Below, one piece after another: positions 8,112-16,185 of a DNA stretch of 64,000 nt. A model generated the notes under the pieces. It was not told where the DNA came from. It ran no database searches and saw nothing but the letters and a program-made list of their open reading frames with translations. This stretch comes from Nocardia abscessus (GTDB taxonomy: Bacteria; Actinomycetota; Actinomycetes; Mycobacteriales; Mycobacteriaceae): assembly GCF_015477775.1 (NCBI RefSeq), contig NZ_JADLQO010000005.1:186001-250000 (forward strand), in the 5' to 3' direction. Numbering within the stretch: the stretch's first letter is position 1; each line of letters opens with the position of its first letter. The translations under genes were made by a program, and so were the position numbers.

Positions 8112-8554
8112 CCTGTCCCGCAGCTCTTTCCGCAGAGAGGAACGACGTGGTGTGCCTCTCGCGCCGAAGTATCGGGGCGGCCGGGCGCTACACCACAGCC
8201 GGCCGGTCAGTAGGTCCACCGGCGGAGTTCGGCGCGCGATCGAAGGGCATCGACGGTTACCCAGCGAACCGTTGTGCCGAGGTCCGCGTGTCGCGCGGTC
8301 GTGATCGGCGCCGGTGGTGGCGCCGATCACGTGTGCCGACCGGCGCGCAAACCGATTGGAACCAGAACCGAGCGCGCCAATAGACTCGACCGCAACCGAC
8401 GCAACGACCGATCTCGAGAACACATGGGTAACTCGCCGGGTAAACCCAGAACTCAGGTGGCACCGGACGCAGGACCCGAGCACGAATCTCGCGCCACCCA
8501 CCGGTACGACCTGAATCCCCGGAGAGGCGGAACAGAGAGGCGGAACACACTGCC
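8112..8554 (+). other. 443-base spacer between nnr and alr
   Basis: No convincing gene lies here. The short open frames have no ribosome-binding site or family resemblance. The spacer holds a long perfect hairpin (described separately) and, just before alr, purine-rich sequence that serves as its ribosome-binding site. A promoter for the alr-tsaD operon probably lies between the hairpin and 8554. Confidence 0.6.
8301..8330. terminator. Long perfect hairpin after nnr
   Basis: A 12-bp perfect inverted repeat (gtgatcggcgcc / ggcgccgatcac) with a 6-base loop ggtggt. It lies about 190 bases past the nnr stop and 225 before alr. There is no T-tract. It may be a terminator of nnr read-through or a structured leader element for alr. 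Confidence 0.5.
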
Positions 8555-9670
8555 GTGAATGCGCAAGTGGAAACGGTCATCGACCTGGATGCCATCGCCC
8601 ACAACGTGCGGATCCTGCGGGAACACGCAGGTGATGCCGCGGTGATGGCGGTGGTGAAGGCCGACGGCTACAACCACGGCGCGGTCGAGGTGGGCAGGGC
8701 CGCTCTCGCGGCGGGGGCGGCCGAGCTGGGCGTCACGACGGTGGCCGAGGCCGTGCAGTTGCGCGCGGCCGGGATCACCGCGCCCATCCTGTGCTGGCTG
8801 CACAACACCGACACCGACTTCGCGGCCGCGGTGGCCGCCGATGTGGAGATCGGCATCTCCTCGCTCGCCCACTTGCGAGCGGTCGAGGCCGCGGCGCGTG
8901 CGGCGGGCCGTACGGCGACGGTGACCGTGAAGGTGGACACCGGCCTGAACCGCAACGGCGTGTCGCCGGTCGAGTACCCGGAGGTGCTTGCCGCGCTGCG
9001 CCCGCTGGTCGACGAGCAGGCGGTGCGTTTCCGCGCGATCTTCTCCCATCTCGCGCACGCCGACGAGCCGGAGCATCCCAACAACGACGTGCAACGCGCC
9101 CGCTTCCTGGAGGCGATCGCCACCGCCAAGGAACACGGCTTGGAGCCGGAGCTGGTGCACATCGCCAACTCCGCCGCCACCCTGACCCGGCCCGATCTGG
9201 CCTTCGACCTTGTCCGGCCGGGGATCGCGGTGTACGGCCTGTCGCCGATATCGGACAACGATTTCGGCCTGCGCCCCGCGATGACGTTCCAGGCCGCGGT
9301 AGTGCAGGTCAAGCGGGTGGCCGCAGGTGAAGGCGTTTCCTACGGACACCAGTGGATCGCGCCGCACGACACCACGGTCGCGCTGATCCCAGCGGGTTAC
9401 GCCGACGGCGTGTTCCGTCCCTTGAGCGGACGATTCGACGTCTGGCTCGGCGGGGCGCGGCGCAGAAATGTCGGCCGGGTGTGCATGGACCAGTTCGTCG
9501 TCGACCTGGGCGACAACGCGGCCGGTGTCCGGGAAGGCGACACCGCGATCCTCTTCGGCGCACGACCGCATGCCCAGGAATGGGCGGACCTGCTCGGCAC
9601 CATCCACTACGAAGTGGTGTGCTCGCCGCGCGGCCGGGTCACCCGGCGCTTCACCGGTGACGTGCGATGA
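8555..9670 (+). CDS. alr: Alanine racemase
   Basis: A 371-residue PLP-dependent racemase that makes D-alanine for peptidoglycan. The TIM-barrel domain starts at the N-terminus; the PLP lysine is Lys35 in VVKADGYNHG, and the second catalytic residue, Tyr of GVSYGHQW, lies near 263 at the barrel-to-beta-domain junction. Arg/His contacts in FSHLAHADEP and the CMDQFVVDLG segment are as expected. The start codon is GTG at 8555. Its stop overlaps the next gene by four bases (ATGA), so it is translationally coupled to the hydrolase and the tRNA-modification genes behind it, the same order as in mycobacteria. Confidence 0.96.
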   Translation: MNAQVETVIDLDAIAHNVRILREHAGDAAVMAVVKADGYNHGAVEVGRAALAAGAAELGVTTVAEAVQLRAAGITAPILCWLHNTDTDFAAAVAADVEIGISSLAHLRAVEAAARAAGRTATVTVKVDTGLNRNGVSPVEYPEVLAALRPLVDEQAVRFRAIFSHLAHADEPEHPNNDVQRARFLEAIATAKEHGLEPELVHIANSAATLTRPDLAFDLVRPGIAVYGLSPISDNDFGLRPAMTFQAAVVQVKRVAAGEGVSYGHQWIAPHDTTVALIPAGYADGVFRPLSGRFDVWLGGARRRNVGRVCMDQFVVDLGDNAAGVREGDTAILFGARPHAQEWADLLGTIHYEVVCSPRGRVTRRFTGDVR

Positions 9671-10755
9671 GCCGCTTCCGGGTGACCCCGCTGCGTGGCG
9701 GGCTGGCCACCGTGGGCGTCGTCGGTGCGCTGGCGGGCGCTCATGCGCTGCGCCGCGCCGGCGCGCGCGTGCTGTGGCCCGCGCGCCGCGACGACTATCG
9801 CGACGAGGATTTCGGGCTGATCGATGCCGACCGCGCGGGCACGGTGCTCGCCGATGACGGCGTCGCCTTGGCCACCCGGACCTGCGGCCCCGACGACGCG
9901 CCGGTGACGGTGATCTTCGTGCACGGCTTCTGCAACAGCATGGCGTCGTTCCACTTTCAGCGGCGTGACCTGGAAAAGCGGTGGGGCGCACGGGTTCGCA
10001 TGGTCTTGTTCGACCTGCGCGGGCACGGTCGCTCCGGCGTGCCGAGCGCCGCGAGCTGCACGATCGCCCAGCTCGGGTGCGACCTCGCGGCAGTGTTGCG
10101 CGCCACTGCCCCGAACGGGCCGGTGGTGCTGGTCGGGCATTCGCTGGGCGGGATGGCGATCCTGGCCGCGGCCGCGCGGTTCCCGGATTTGTTCGCGGCG
10201 CGGGTGATCGGGGTCGCACTGCTGTCGACCGCGGCCGCCGAGGTCACCGCGGCCGGCATCGGGCAGCTGCTGCGCAATCCCGCGATCGACGGCTTCCGGC
10301 TGGCCGTGCACACCGCGCCCGCGCTGGTGCAGGCCGGACGCGTCACCGCGCGGCACGTGATCGCGCCGATCCTGCACGTCAGCTCGTTCCACGGCCCGGT
10401 GAGCCCGACCCTGTCGCGTTTCACGACGCTGATGATCGACCGGACGCCGGTGGAGACCATCGTGAAGTTCCTCCAGTCCATCGAGCTGCACGACGAGTCG
10501 GCCGCGTTGCCCGCTCTGGCGGGCACACCGGTGCTGGTGCTCGGCGGCGACCGCGATCTGGTGATCCCGTTCCGCAATTCGCGCGCGCTGGCCGAGGCGC
10601 TGCCGGGCAGCGAACTCATCCGGCTCGAAGGCGCGGCGCACATGCCGCACATGCAGTACCCGGACATCGTCAACGCCGCGCTGGAGCGATTGCTGGTACG
10701 TGCCGGTGCGATCGAGCCGGTGGCGGGGGACGCTTCGGAGGTGGCCGGTGGCTGA
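9667..10755 (+). CDS. Alpha/beta hydrolase in the alr-tsa operon
   Basis: A 362-residue hydrolase. Residues 1-50 form a hydrophobic, Arg-dotted stretch that could act as a membrane anchor or uncleaved signal. The catalytic domain follows: FVHGFCNSMASF oxyanion region near 82, DLRGHGRSG near 115, nucleophile elbow VGHSLGGM near 157-164, GGDRDLVIPF with the acid residue near 297, and AAHMPHMQYP with the His near 322. All triad positions are present. It overlaps alr upstream (ATGA) and tsaE downstream by 8 bases, which puts it firmly in this operon. The substrate is unknown; lipid esters are typical of the family in mycolate-containing bacteria. Confidence 0.88.
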   Translation: MSRFRVTPLRGGLATVGVVGALAGAHALRRAGARVLWPARRDDYRDEDFGLIDADRAGTVLADDGVALATRTCGPDDAPVTVIFVHGFCNSMASFHFQRRDLEKRWGARVRMVLFDLRGHGRSGVPSAASCTIAQLGCDLAAVLRATAPNGPVVLVGHSLGGMAILAAAARFPDLFAARVIGVALLSTAAAEVTAAGIGQLLRNPAIDGFRLAVHTAPALVQAGRVTARHVIAPILHVSSFHGPVSPTLSRFTTLMIDRTPVETIVKFLQSIELHDESAALPALAGTPVLVLGGDRDLVIPFRNSRALAEALPGSELIRLEGAAHMPHMQYPDIVNAALERLLVRAGAIEPVAGDASEVAGG

Positions 10756-11200
10756 TCCGGGGTATCGGGTGTTGCCCACCGTCGCCGACACCGAGGCGCT
10801 CGGCCGGGAACTGGCCACGGATCTGCGCGCCGGTGATCTGGTGGTGCTGGACGGGCCGCTCGGCGCGGGCAAGACCGCGCTCACCCGTGGCATCGCGGCG
10901 GGGCTCGGCGTGCAGGGGCGGGTCAGCTCGCCGACGTTCATCATCGCCCGCCAGCACCGCGCCGGGCAGCGCGAAGGCGGGCCGCCGGTGCCCATGGTGC
11001 ACGTGGACGCCTATCGGCTCGGCGGCGACCTCGACGAGCTCGACGCACTGGACCTGGACACCGATCTGCATCAGGCGGTGGTCGTGGTGGAGTGGGGCCG
11101 CGGCGTGGTGGAGCACCTCGCGGAGCGCCACCTGCGCGTGCTGCTGTCGCGTACGCCGGATTCGGATGTGCGCACCGCGATCTGGGAATGGGTGGATTAG
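10748..11200 (+). CDS. tsaE: tRNA t6A synthesis ATPase TsaE
   Basis: A 150-residue P-loop protein. The GTG at 10748 is chosen because ggagg lies six bases upstream and the product then begins at the usual place. The Walker A loop is GPLGAGKTALTRG near 35-46, a conserved SSPTFIIARQH follows, then HVDAYRLGGDLDELDALDLD and VVVEWGRGV, all typical of TsaE. It works with TsaB and TsaD to add threonylcarbamoyl to A37 of ANN-decoding tRNAs and drives the cycle by ATP hydrolysis. All three partners are in this operon. The start overlaps the preceding hydrolase by eight bases. Confidence 0.94.
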   Translation: MADPGYRVLPTVADTEALGRELATDLRAGDLVVLDGPLGAGKTALTRGIAAGLGVQGRVSSPTFIIARQHRAGQREGGPPVPMVHVDAYRLGGDLDELDALDLDTDLHQAVVVVEWGRGVVEHLAERHLRVLLSRTPDSDVRTAIWEWVD

Positions 11201-11255
11201 CTATCGGGTAGCTATGCGTCGGTGACGCTTACCACCCGGTATCGTTGGGCCAATC

Positions 11256-11972
11256 ATGCTTGTACTAGCCGTCGACACCGCGACACCCGCCGTCACAGCG
11301 GGACTGGTGGAGCTGGAGCCGGGCGCCGACGTGGCGGATCCCGTCCGGGTACGGACCGTCGCCTCCCGGGTGCGCGTCGACCCCCGTGCCCACGCCGAGG
11401 TGCTCACCCCGCAGATCCTCGAATGCCTCTCCGAGGCAGGCCGTTCCAGGACCGAAGTCGACGCGATCGTCGTCGGGGTGGGTCCGGGGCCGTTCACCGG
11501 TCTGCGCGTCGGCATGGCCACCGCAGCCGCGTTCGGTGACGCGCTCGGCATCCCGGTCTACGGCGTGTGCAGCCTCGACGCGATCGCCGCCGACGCTGCC
11601 GCCGACCCTGCCGTGCCGCCCACGGTCGACCTCCCGGCCGACGCCGAACTGCTCGTGGTGACCGACGCGCGGCGGCGCGAGGTGTACTGGGCGCGCTACC
11701 GCCGAGGCGTGCGGGTGGCGGGACCCGAGGTGTGCAAGCCCTCGGACCTGGACACCGACCAGGCCACGGCCATCGCCGGATCTGCTTCGCACGTCGACTT
11801 CTTCGACCTTCCCGTAGTCCCCGCCGAGACGCCGTCGCCCGTCGGATTGGTGCGCGTCGCGGCTGCCGAGCTGCTGTCGCGCAGCGTTCCCGAGCCACTG
11901 GTTCCGCTGTACTTGCGCAGGCCGGACGCGGTGGAGAACGCCTACCGCCGACTCGACCGGACGGGAGCGTGA
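11256..11972 (+). CDS. tsaB: tRNA t6A synthesis scaffold TsaB
   Basis: A 238-residue ASKHA-fold protein that pairs with TsaD in t6A synthesis. The N-terminus MLVLAVDTATPAVTAGL and the segment VGVGPGPFTGLRVGMATA are the family hallmarks, followed by YGVCSLDAIA. It has lost the catalytic and metal residues kept by TsaD, which is normal for TsaB. An acidic insertion lies near 110-125. The gene starts 55 bases after tsaE and its stop overlaps the start of rimI (GTGA), implying coupled translation. Confidence 0.93.
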   Translation: MLVLAVDTATPAVTAGLVELEPGADVADPVRVRTVASRVRVDPRAHAEVLTPQILECLSEAGRSRTEVDAIVVGVGPGPFTGLRVGMATAAAFGDALGIPVYGVCSLDAIAADAAADPAVPPTVDLPADAELLVVTDARRREVYWARYRRGVRVAGPEVCKPSDLDTDQATAIAGSASHVDFFDLPVVPAETPSPVGLVRVAAAELLSRSVPEPLVPLYLRRPDAVENAYRRLDRTGA

Positions 11973-12484
11973 CGTCCGTGGCTTTCCGCATCGAGCCGAT
12001 GGTGGCCGCCGACATCACCCGCTGCGTCGAACTGGAGCAGCTGCTGTTCCCGGAGGACGATCCGTGGGCCGCCGTGGCGTTCCGGTCCGAGCTGGCCGGC
12101 CGGCACAACCGCTACATCACCGCACGCGACGACGACGGGCGAATGGTGGGCTACGCGGGTATCGCCCTGCTGGGTGATGCCGAACACCCCGAGGCCGAGG
12201 TGCACACCATCGGCGTCGATCCCCGCTGCCACCGCGCGGGCGTGGGCACCCTGCTGCTGGAGGCGCTGCTCGCCGAGGCGGGCAGGCGCGGCGGGCCGGT
12301 GTTCCTGGAGGTCCGCACCGACAACGCGGCCGCGATCGCGCTGTACGCCAAGCACGGCTTCCACATCATCGGCTTGCGCAAGAACTACTACCACCCCAGT
12401 GGCGCGGACGCGTACACGATGCGCAGGCCCGCGCTGAGCAGCGAGGACCGGCGGTGGCGCACGCCGGACGAGGTGTTGTCGTGA
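11969..12484 (+). CDS. rimI: Ribosomal-protein-alanine N-acetyltransferase-like GNAT
   Basis: A 171-residue GNAT acetyltransferase of the RimI type, which acetylates the N-terminus of ribosomal protein S18 or other proteins. The acetyl-CoA loop is HRAGVGTLLLEALL, and the C-terminal FLEVRTDNAAAIALYAKHGF followed by IIGLRKNYY is the classic RimI signature. Two GTG starts are possible: 11969, overlapping the tsaB stop, and 11978, which has gggag ten bases upstream. The first is given. It lies between tsaB and tsaD as in many actinobacteria, and its stop overlaps the tsaD start. Confidence 0.92.
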   Translation: MTSVAFRIEPMVAADITRCVELEQLLFPEDDPWAAVAFRSELAGRHNRYITARDDDGRMVGYAGIALLGDAEHPEAEVHTIGVDPRCHRAGVGTLLLEALLAEAGRRGGPVFLEVRTDNAAAIALYAKHGFHIIGLRKNYYHPSGADAYTMRRPALSSEDRRWRTPDEVLS

Positions 12485-13524
12485 TCATCATGGGCATCGA
12501 GAGCTCCTGCGACGAAACCGGAGTCGGCATCGTCCGCCGCCACCCGGACGGCACGTGCGAGCTGCTCGCCGACGAGGTCGCCTCCAGCGTGGAGCAGCAC
12601 GCGCGCTTCGGCGGCGTCGTCCCCGAGATCGCCTCGCGCGCTCATCTGGAGGCGATCGTGCCCGCCATGCGCCGCGCGCTGTCGGCGGCGGGAATCGCGA
12701 AGCCGGACGCGCTGGCGGTGACCATCGGCCCCGGCTTGGCCGGTGCGCTGCTGGTCGGCGTCGCCGCCGCGAAAGCGTATGCGGCGGCCTGGGACGTGCC
12801 TTTCTACGCGCTCAACCATCTGGGCGGGCACGTCGCGGTGGACACCCTGGAACACGGGCCGATGCCGCCGTGCGTCGCCCTGCTGGTGTCGGGCGGGCAC
12901 ACCCACCTGCTGCACGTCACGGATCTGTCCGAGCCGATCGTCGAGCTGGGCAGCACCGTCGACGACGCGGCGGGCGAGGCGTTCGACAAGGTGGCGCGCC
13001 TGCTCGGGCTGGGCTTCCCCGGCGGTCCGGCCCTGGATGCCGCCGCGGCGAGCGGTGATCCGCGCGCCGTCGCGTTCCCCCGGGGCATGACCGGGCCGCG
13101 CGATCCGCGCTACGACTTCTCCTTCTCGGGACTCAAGACCGCGGTGGCCCGCTACGTGGAGGCGGCCCAGCGCGACGGCGTCGCCGCCGAGGATCTGCCC
13201 ATCCCCGATATCGCGGCTTCGTTTCAGGAGTCGGTCGCGGATGTGCTCACCATGAAGGCGGTTCGCGCGGCCCAGGACGTCGGTGTCGGCACGCTGGTGC
13301 TCGGCGGAGGCGCGACGGCCAACTCCCGGATCCGCTCGATGGCCGAGGAGCGTTGCGAGGCGGCCGGTTTGACCCTTCGGGTGCCCAAGCCCCGGCTGTG
13401 CACGGACAACGGGGTGATGATCGCCGCACTGGGCGCGCATGTCATCGCGGGCGGCGCGGCGCCTTCACCGCTGACGGTAGCCACCGATCCCGGTCTACCG
13501 GTGTCGGTGAGCATGGTCCGCTGA
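12481..13524 (+). CDS. tsaD: tRNA t6A transferase TsaD
   Basis: A 347-residue ASKHA enzyme that transfers threonylcarbamoyl from its adenylate to A37 of tRNA. The GTG at 12481 overlaps the rimI stop by four bases; an internal ATG three codons later is possible. MGIESSCDETGVGIV opens the domain, HARFGGVVPEIASRAHLE follows, then the metal-binding NHLGGH near 117-122, LVSGGHTHLLHV, and late in the protein LVLGGGATANS and CTDNGVMIAALGAHV with the second metal-ligand Asp. All expected residues are present. It is the last gene of the alr-tsaD block. Confidence 0.96.
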   Translation: MIIMGIESSCDETGVGIVRRHPDGTCELLADEVASSVEQHARFGGVVPEIASRAHLEAIVPAMRRALSAAGIAKPDALAVTIGPGLAGALLVGVAAAKAYAAAWDVPFYALNHLGGHVAVDTLEHGPMPPCVALLVSGGHTHLLHVTDLSEPIVELGSTVDDAAGEAFDKVARLLGLGFPGGPALDAAAASGDPRAVAFPRGMTGPRDPRYDFSFSGLKTAVARYVEAAQRDGVAAEDLPIPDIAASFQESVADVLTMKAVRAAQDVGVGTLVLGGGATANSRIRSMAEERCEAAGLTLRVPKPRLCTDNGVMIAALGAHVIAGGAAPSPLTVATDPGLPVSVSMVR

Positions 13525-13593
13525 CCTGCTCGATCCCGGCGAGCGGCCCTCGCCCGTCATATCCCGGGCTGTCGGAGCAGGCGAACTACGGCC

Positions 13594-15147
13594 TCAGTTC
13601 GGGAGGAAAAGTCTCGGGTTCGACGCCGACCCCGAGTTCCCTTGCGGCGGAAGCGGCAGGCTCGACCGCGCGGGCGCCTGATTCGGTGCCGAGTTCGCGC
13701 CGGGAGCCGCGGCGCTCGGCGCCGTCGGCGACAGTGTCCGGCTCGACGGCGGCTCGGGCGAAGCGGTCTGCGACGCATTCGGATTGCCGAACAGCGGACC
13801 CAGCAGTTCGGGGAACGGTATCGGCGGGAGGTTCGGGTCCGGCCGCAGCGTGGGTTGCGTGGGCGTGATCACCTGCGTGGTCGGCGGAACGCCGGTCGCG
13901 CTCTGCGGCCCGCGTTCGGTGGTCGTCGGCGCGCTGCCCGCGCTGTCTGCGCTGCCCGCGCTGTCGGCGGTGTGGCCGTGCGTGGTGGCCGCCGCGGTCG
14001 ACGGCGGTGCGGATGTGGGGGTCGGCAGGTGCGAAGCGCTGCTCGTGGTGCCCGCGGGTGAGACCTCGTCGTCCGCGGTGGGCGCGAACGTCTTCACGCC
14101 GTAACCGACGATCAGGCCGACGACCACGAGAGCTCCGGCCAGGGTGCCGAACACCTTGGTGACCGTCCCCGCCGGCGCGTCGCCGCCGAGCGCGCCCACC
14201 GGGAACACCGAAGGCTGCACCGAATCCGCGACCAGCGCCGCGCCTTTCGCGGTCACCGCCTCGGGGTCCGGCACGGTGAACACCGGGACCTCCAGCGCGG
14301 CGGTGAGTGTGTCGAGCACCGCCGGGATGTTGGCGCCGCCGCCGATGACCGCGACCGCCTGCGGTTGCCTGGGCGCGCGGGCGAACGCCGCCGTGACGAA
14401 CAGCGCCAGGTCGCGCAGCAGGTCGGCGATCAACTCTTCGAAGTCGGCCCTGGTCAGCTTCAGCGGACGCCCGGCGACGTGGTCGATGGTGACCGCGGGC
14501 GCGATGGACAGGTGCTCCTTCGCCGCGCGGCCCCGGTTGGTCAGCATGCCGCGGTTGGGCCGGGTGCCGCGCCGGGCGAAGTGCATGTCCACCAGATGGT
14601 GGTAGATCAGGTCGTCGATCGCCTTGCCGCTGACGACCGCGGTGCGATCGGAACGGAGCACCGATTCATCGGTCCGGTCGGCGACGGTGACGCTGAGGCC
14701 GGAGGCGCCGAGGTCGACGATGGCGACGGTGTCGTAGCGGTCCAGCAGGCCGGTGTGCTTCAGGTAGGTCAGGGCGGCGGTGGCCTCCGGGATCAGCCGC
14801 AGGTCGCGCTGTTTGCCGGTGGCCGAACGGATTATCTGCGCCTGCTCCTTGGTGCGGTAGGCGACCGCGACACTGGTGGGCGGATGACCGGTCATCGGTT
14901 CGGCATCGCGCGGCGCGCCGGCGAACCGCCCGCCGACCGGACCGATGATCTCGCGCGGCGGCTGTGTGGTCGGCAGCTGGGTGGTCATCAGCTCGATCGA
15001 GGAGGCCACCAGGTCACCGAGATCGGAATGGGCCGCGTCGGCGGAGACGACGCGGTAATCGAAGCTCTGCGCGCCGTTGGACGCGGTGGCGACCAACGCC
15101 GAGCACACCACCTCCGCCCCGGCCGAGATGCCGAGGGATGTTCGCAT
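13594..15147 (-). CDS. Membrane-anchored actin/Hsp70-like ATPase-domain protein
   Basis: A 517-residue protein. The ATG at 15147 has aagggaggtgaac just before it. The N-terminal 300 residues carry an actin/Hsp70-like ATPase fold: a first-strand loop TSLGISAGAEVV, a phosphate-2 loop IVDLGASGLSVTV near 145 and an adenosine loop AVIGGGANIPAV near 272. One transmembrane helix (about 335-355) follows, and the remaining 160 residues are a low-complexity Ser/Thr/Pro-rich tail ending in RLFLPN. It should sit in the membrane with the ATPase inside and the tail outside. It is divergent from groES across a 583-base spacer. It lacks a peptide-binding domain, so it is not a real chaperone; a role in envelope processes is a guess. 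Confidence 0.8.
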   Translation of the reverse strand: MRTSLGISAGAEVVCSALVATASNGAQSFDYRVVSADAAHSDLGDLVASSIELMTTQLPTTQPPREIIGPVGGRFAGAPRDAEPMTGHPPTSVAVAYRTKEQAQIIRSATGKQRDLRLIPEATAALTYLKHTGLLDRYDTVAIVDLGASGLSVTVADRTDESVLRSDRTAVVSGKAIDDLIYHHLVDMHFARRGTRPNRGMLTNRGRAAKEHLSIAPAVTIDHVAGRPLKLTRADFEELIADLLRDLALFVTAAFARAPRQPQAVAVIGGGANIPAVLDTLTAALEVPVFTVPDPEAVTAKGAALVADSVQPSVFPVGALGGDAPAGTVTKVFGTLAGALVVVGLIVGYGVKTFAPTADDEVSPAGTTSSASHLPTPTSAPPSTAAATTHGHTADSAGSADSAGSAPTTTERGPQSATGVPPTTQVITPTQPTLRPDPNLPPIPFPELLGPLFGNPNASQTASPEPPSSRTLSPTAPSAAAPGANSAPNQAPARSSLPLPPQGNSGSASNPRLFLPN

Positions 15148-15535
15148 GTTCACCTCCCTTCGAGCGGATGGTCATGGTGTCGCCGACCATCTCGAATGGA
15201 CTGCCGGACCGCCGTGTGGATGACGCGCGACCCGGACCGGGAAACGAACCGGCCCCTCGTCCGGGTGGGTCGCGGGGACCGGCCATGGATCACGTGTGTA
15301 TTGCTCTCTGGTGAAGCTGGTAGTGCGACGATCGTGCTGCGACGCTGCGTGTTTCGGCGGCGCTGTGGTACCGGTGTGCGGCCTCGCCGCCGCCCGCGGG
15401 CGACGAACGTGGCGGCCGGACAGCGACCGTCGTCAATAGTGTCACAATCCGTTATCCGAACGTTACTGTTTCTCCGAACTTATCGCCAAGCCGGAGCGTC
15501 TTCGGCGCGCCGCGCAAAGTTGGCACCGCCCAGCC

Positions 15536-15563
15536 TTGAGCGCTGGCACTCTCATGTATAGAG
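15536..15563 (+). promoter_or_regulatory. groES-groEL1 promoter
   Basis: A -35-like TTGAGC at 15536-15541 and a -10-like TATAGA at 15558-15563 with a 16-base spacer. The -10 sits inside the CIRCE operator, so repressor binding would block RNA polymerase directly. The transcript would have a leader of about 160 bases. Confidence 0.65.
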
Positions 15564-15570
15564 TGCTAGT
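15544..15570. promoter_or_regulatory. CIRCE operator (HrcA site)
   Basis: The sequence ctggcactc, nine bases, gagtgctag matches the CIRCE consensus TTAGCACTC-N9-GAGTGCTAA at 15 of 18 arm positions, and the arms pair with one G-T type mismatch. In actinobacteria this is bound by HrcA and controls groES-groEL and groEL2. Heat or misfolded protein should relieve repression. Confidence 0.92.
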
Positions 15571-15730
15571 CGGCACTGTGTGTAGTGCTTGTGCCAGCAG
15601 CTTGACCACTGGGCAGGGGTCCCGGCACCCGCGACGACGGGGCTATGCGCAGGGTCAGCACCGTGACCAACCGATGAGTCCGGGGCAACAGTCCCGGACG
15701 ACCGAATCCCCTGAAAGTGGAGGGCTCAAC

Positions 15731-16033
15731 GTGGCGAGCGTGAACATCAAGCCGCTCGAGGACAAGATCCTCGTCCAGGCCAACGAGGCCGAGACGACGA
15801 CGGCCTCCGGCCTGGTCATCCCTGACACGGCGAAGGAAAAGCCGCAAGAGGGCACCGTTGTCGCCGTCGGTCCCGGCCGGTGGGACGACGAGGGCGAAAA
15901 GCGCATCCCGCTGGATGTCCAGGAGGGTGACACCGTCATCTACAGCAAGTACGGCGGCACCGAGATCAAGTACCAGGGCGAGGAGTACCTCATCCTGTCG
16001 GCGCGCGACGTGCTGGCCGTCGTCACCAAGTAG
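15731..16033 (+). CDS. groES: Co-chaperonin GroES
   Basis: A 100-residue GroES. The GTG at 15731 has ggagg seven bases upstream. NIKPLEDKILVQ opens the barrel, the mobile loop that contacts GroEL is EAETTTASGLVIPD, and GPGRWDDEG and GDTVIYSKYGGTEIKY complete the fold. It caps the GroEL ring and times folding. It is first in the heat-shock operon behind CIRCE; groEL1 follows after 152 bases that include a strong hairpin. Confidence 0.97.
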   Translation: MASVNIKPLEDKILVQANEAETTTASGLVIPDTAKEKPQEGTVVAVGPGRWDDEGEKRIPLDVQEGDTVIYSKYGGTEIKYQGEEYLILSARDVLAVVTK

Positions 16034-16049
16034 CCGATCGGGCACGCAT

Positions 16050-16090
16050 GCGTTCCGCCCCGGTGTCTTTCGCGACCCGGGGCGGAACGC
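16050..16090 (+). promoter_or_regulatory. Intercistronic groES-groEL1 hairpin
   Basis: A perfect 14-bp stem (gcgttccgccccgg / ccggggcggaacgc) with a 13-base loop, 17 bases after the groES stop and 95 before groEL1. No T-tract follows. It could attenuate read-through, protect a processed groES end, or mark a cleavage site, since the mycobacterial groESL message is reported to be processed between the genes. Confidence 0.65.
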
Positions 16091-16185
16091 GTTCGGCGCC
16101 GACATCCCGGCACTGAAACACGCGGTGCGAGCGACGGGCCCGTGGCGGCCCGGAGCGCCGCAATCCACTACAGGAGCGAATCCTC

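Larger units (their letters stand above)
15148..15730. other. 583-base divergent regulatory region before groES
   Basis: The spacer holds no convincing gene. Near the left end is the promoter region of the actin-like gene. From about 15430 to 15570 it turns AT-richer and contains the groES promoter and CIRCE element. About 160 bases of leader separate the CIRCE from the groES start. Confidence 0.65.
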
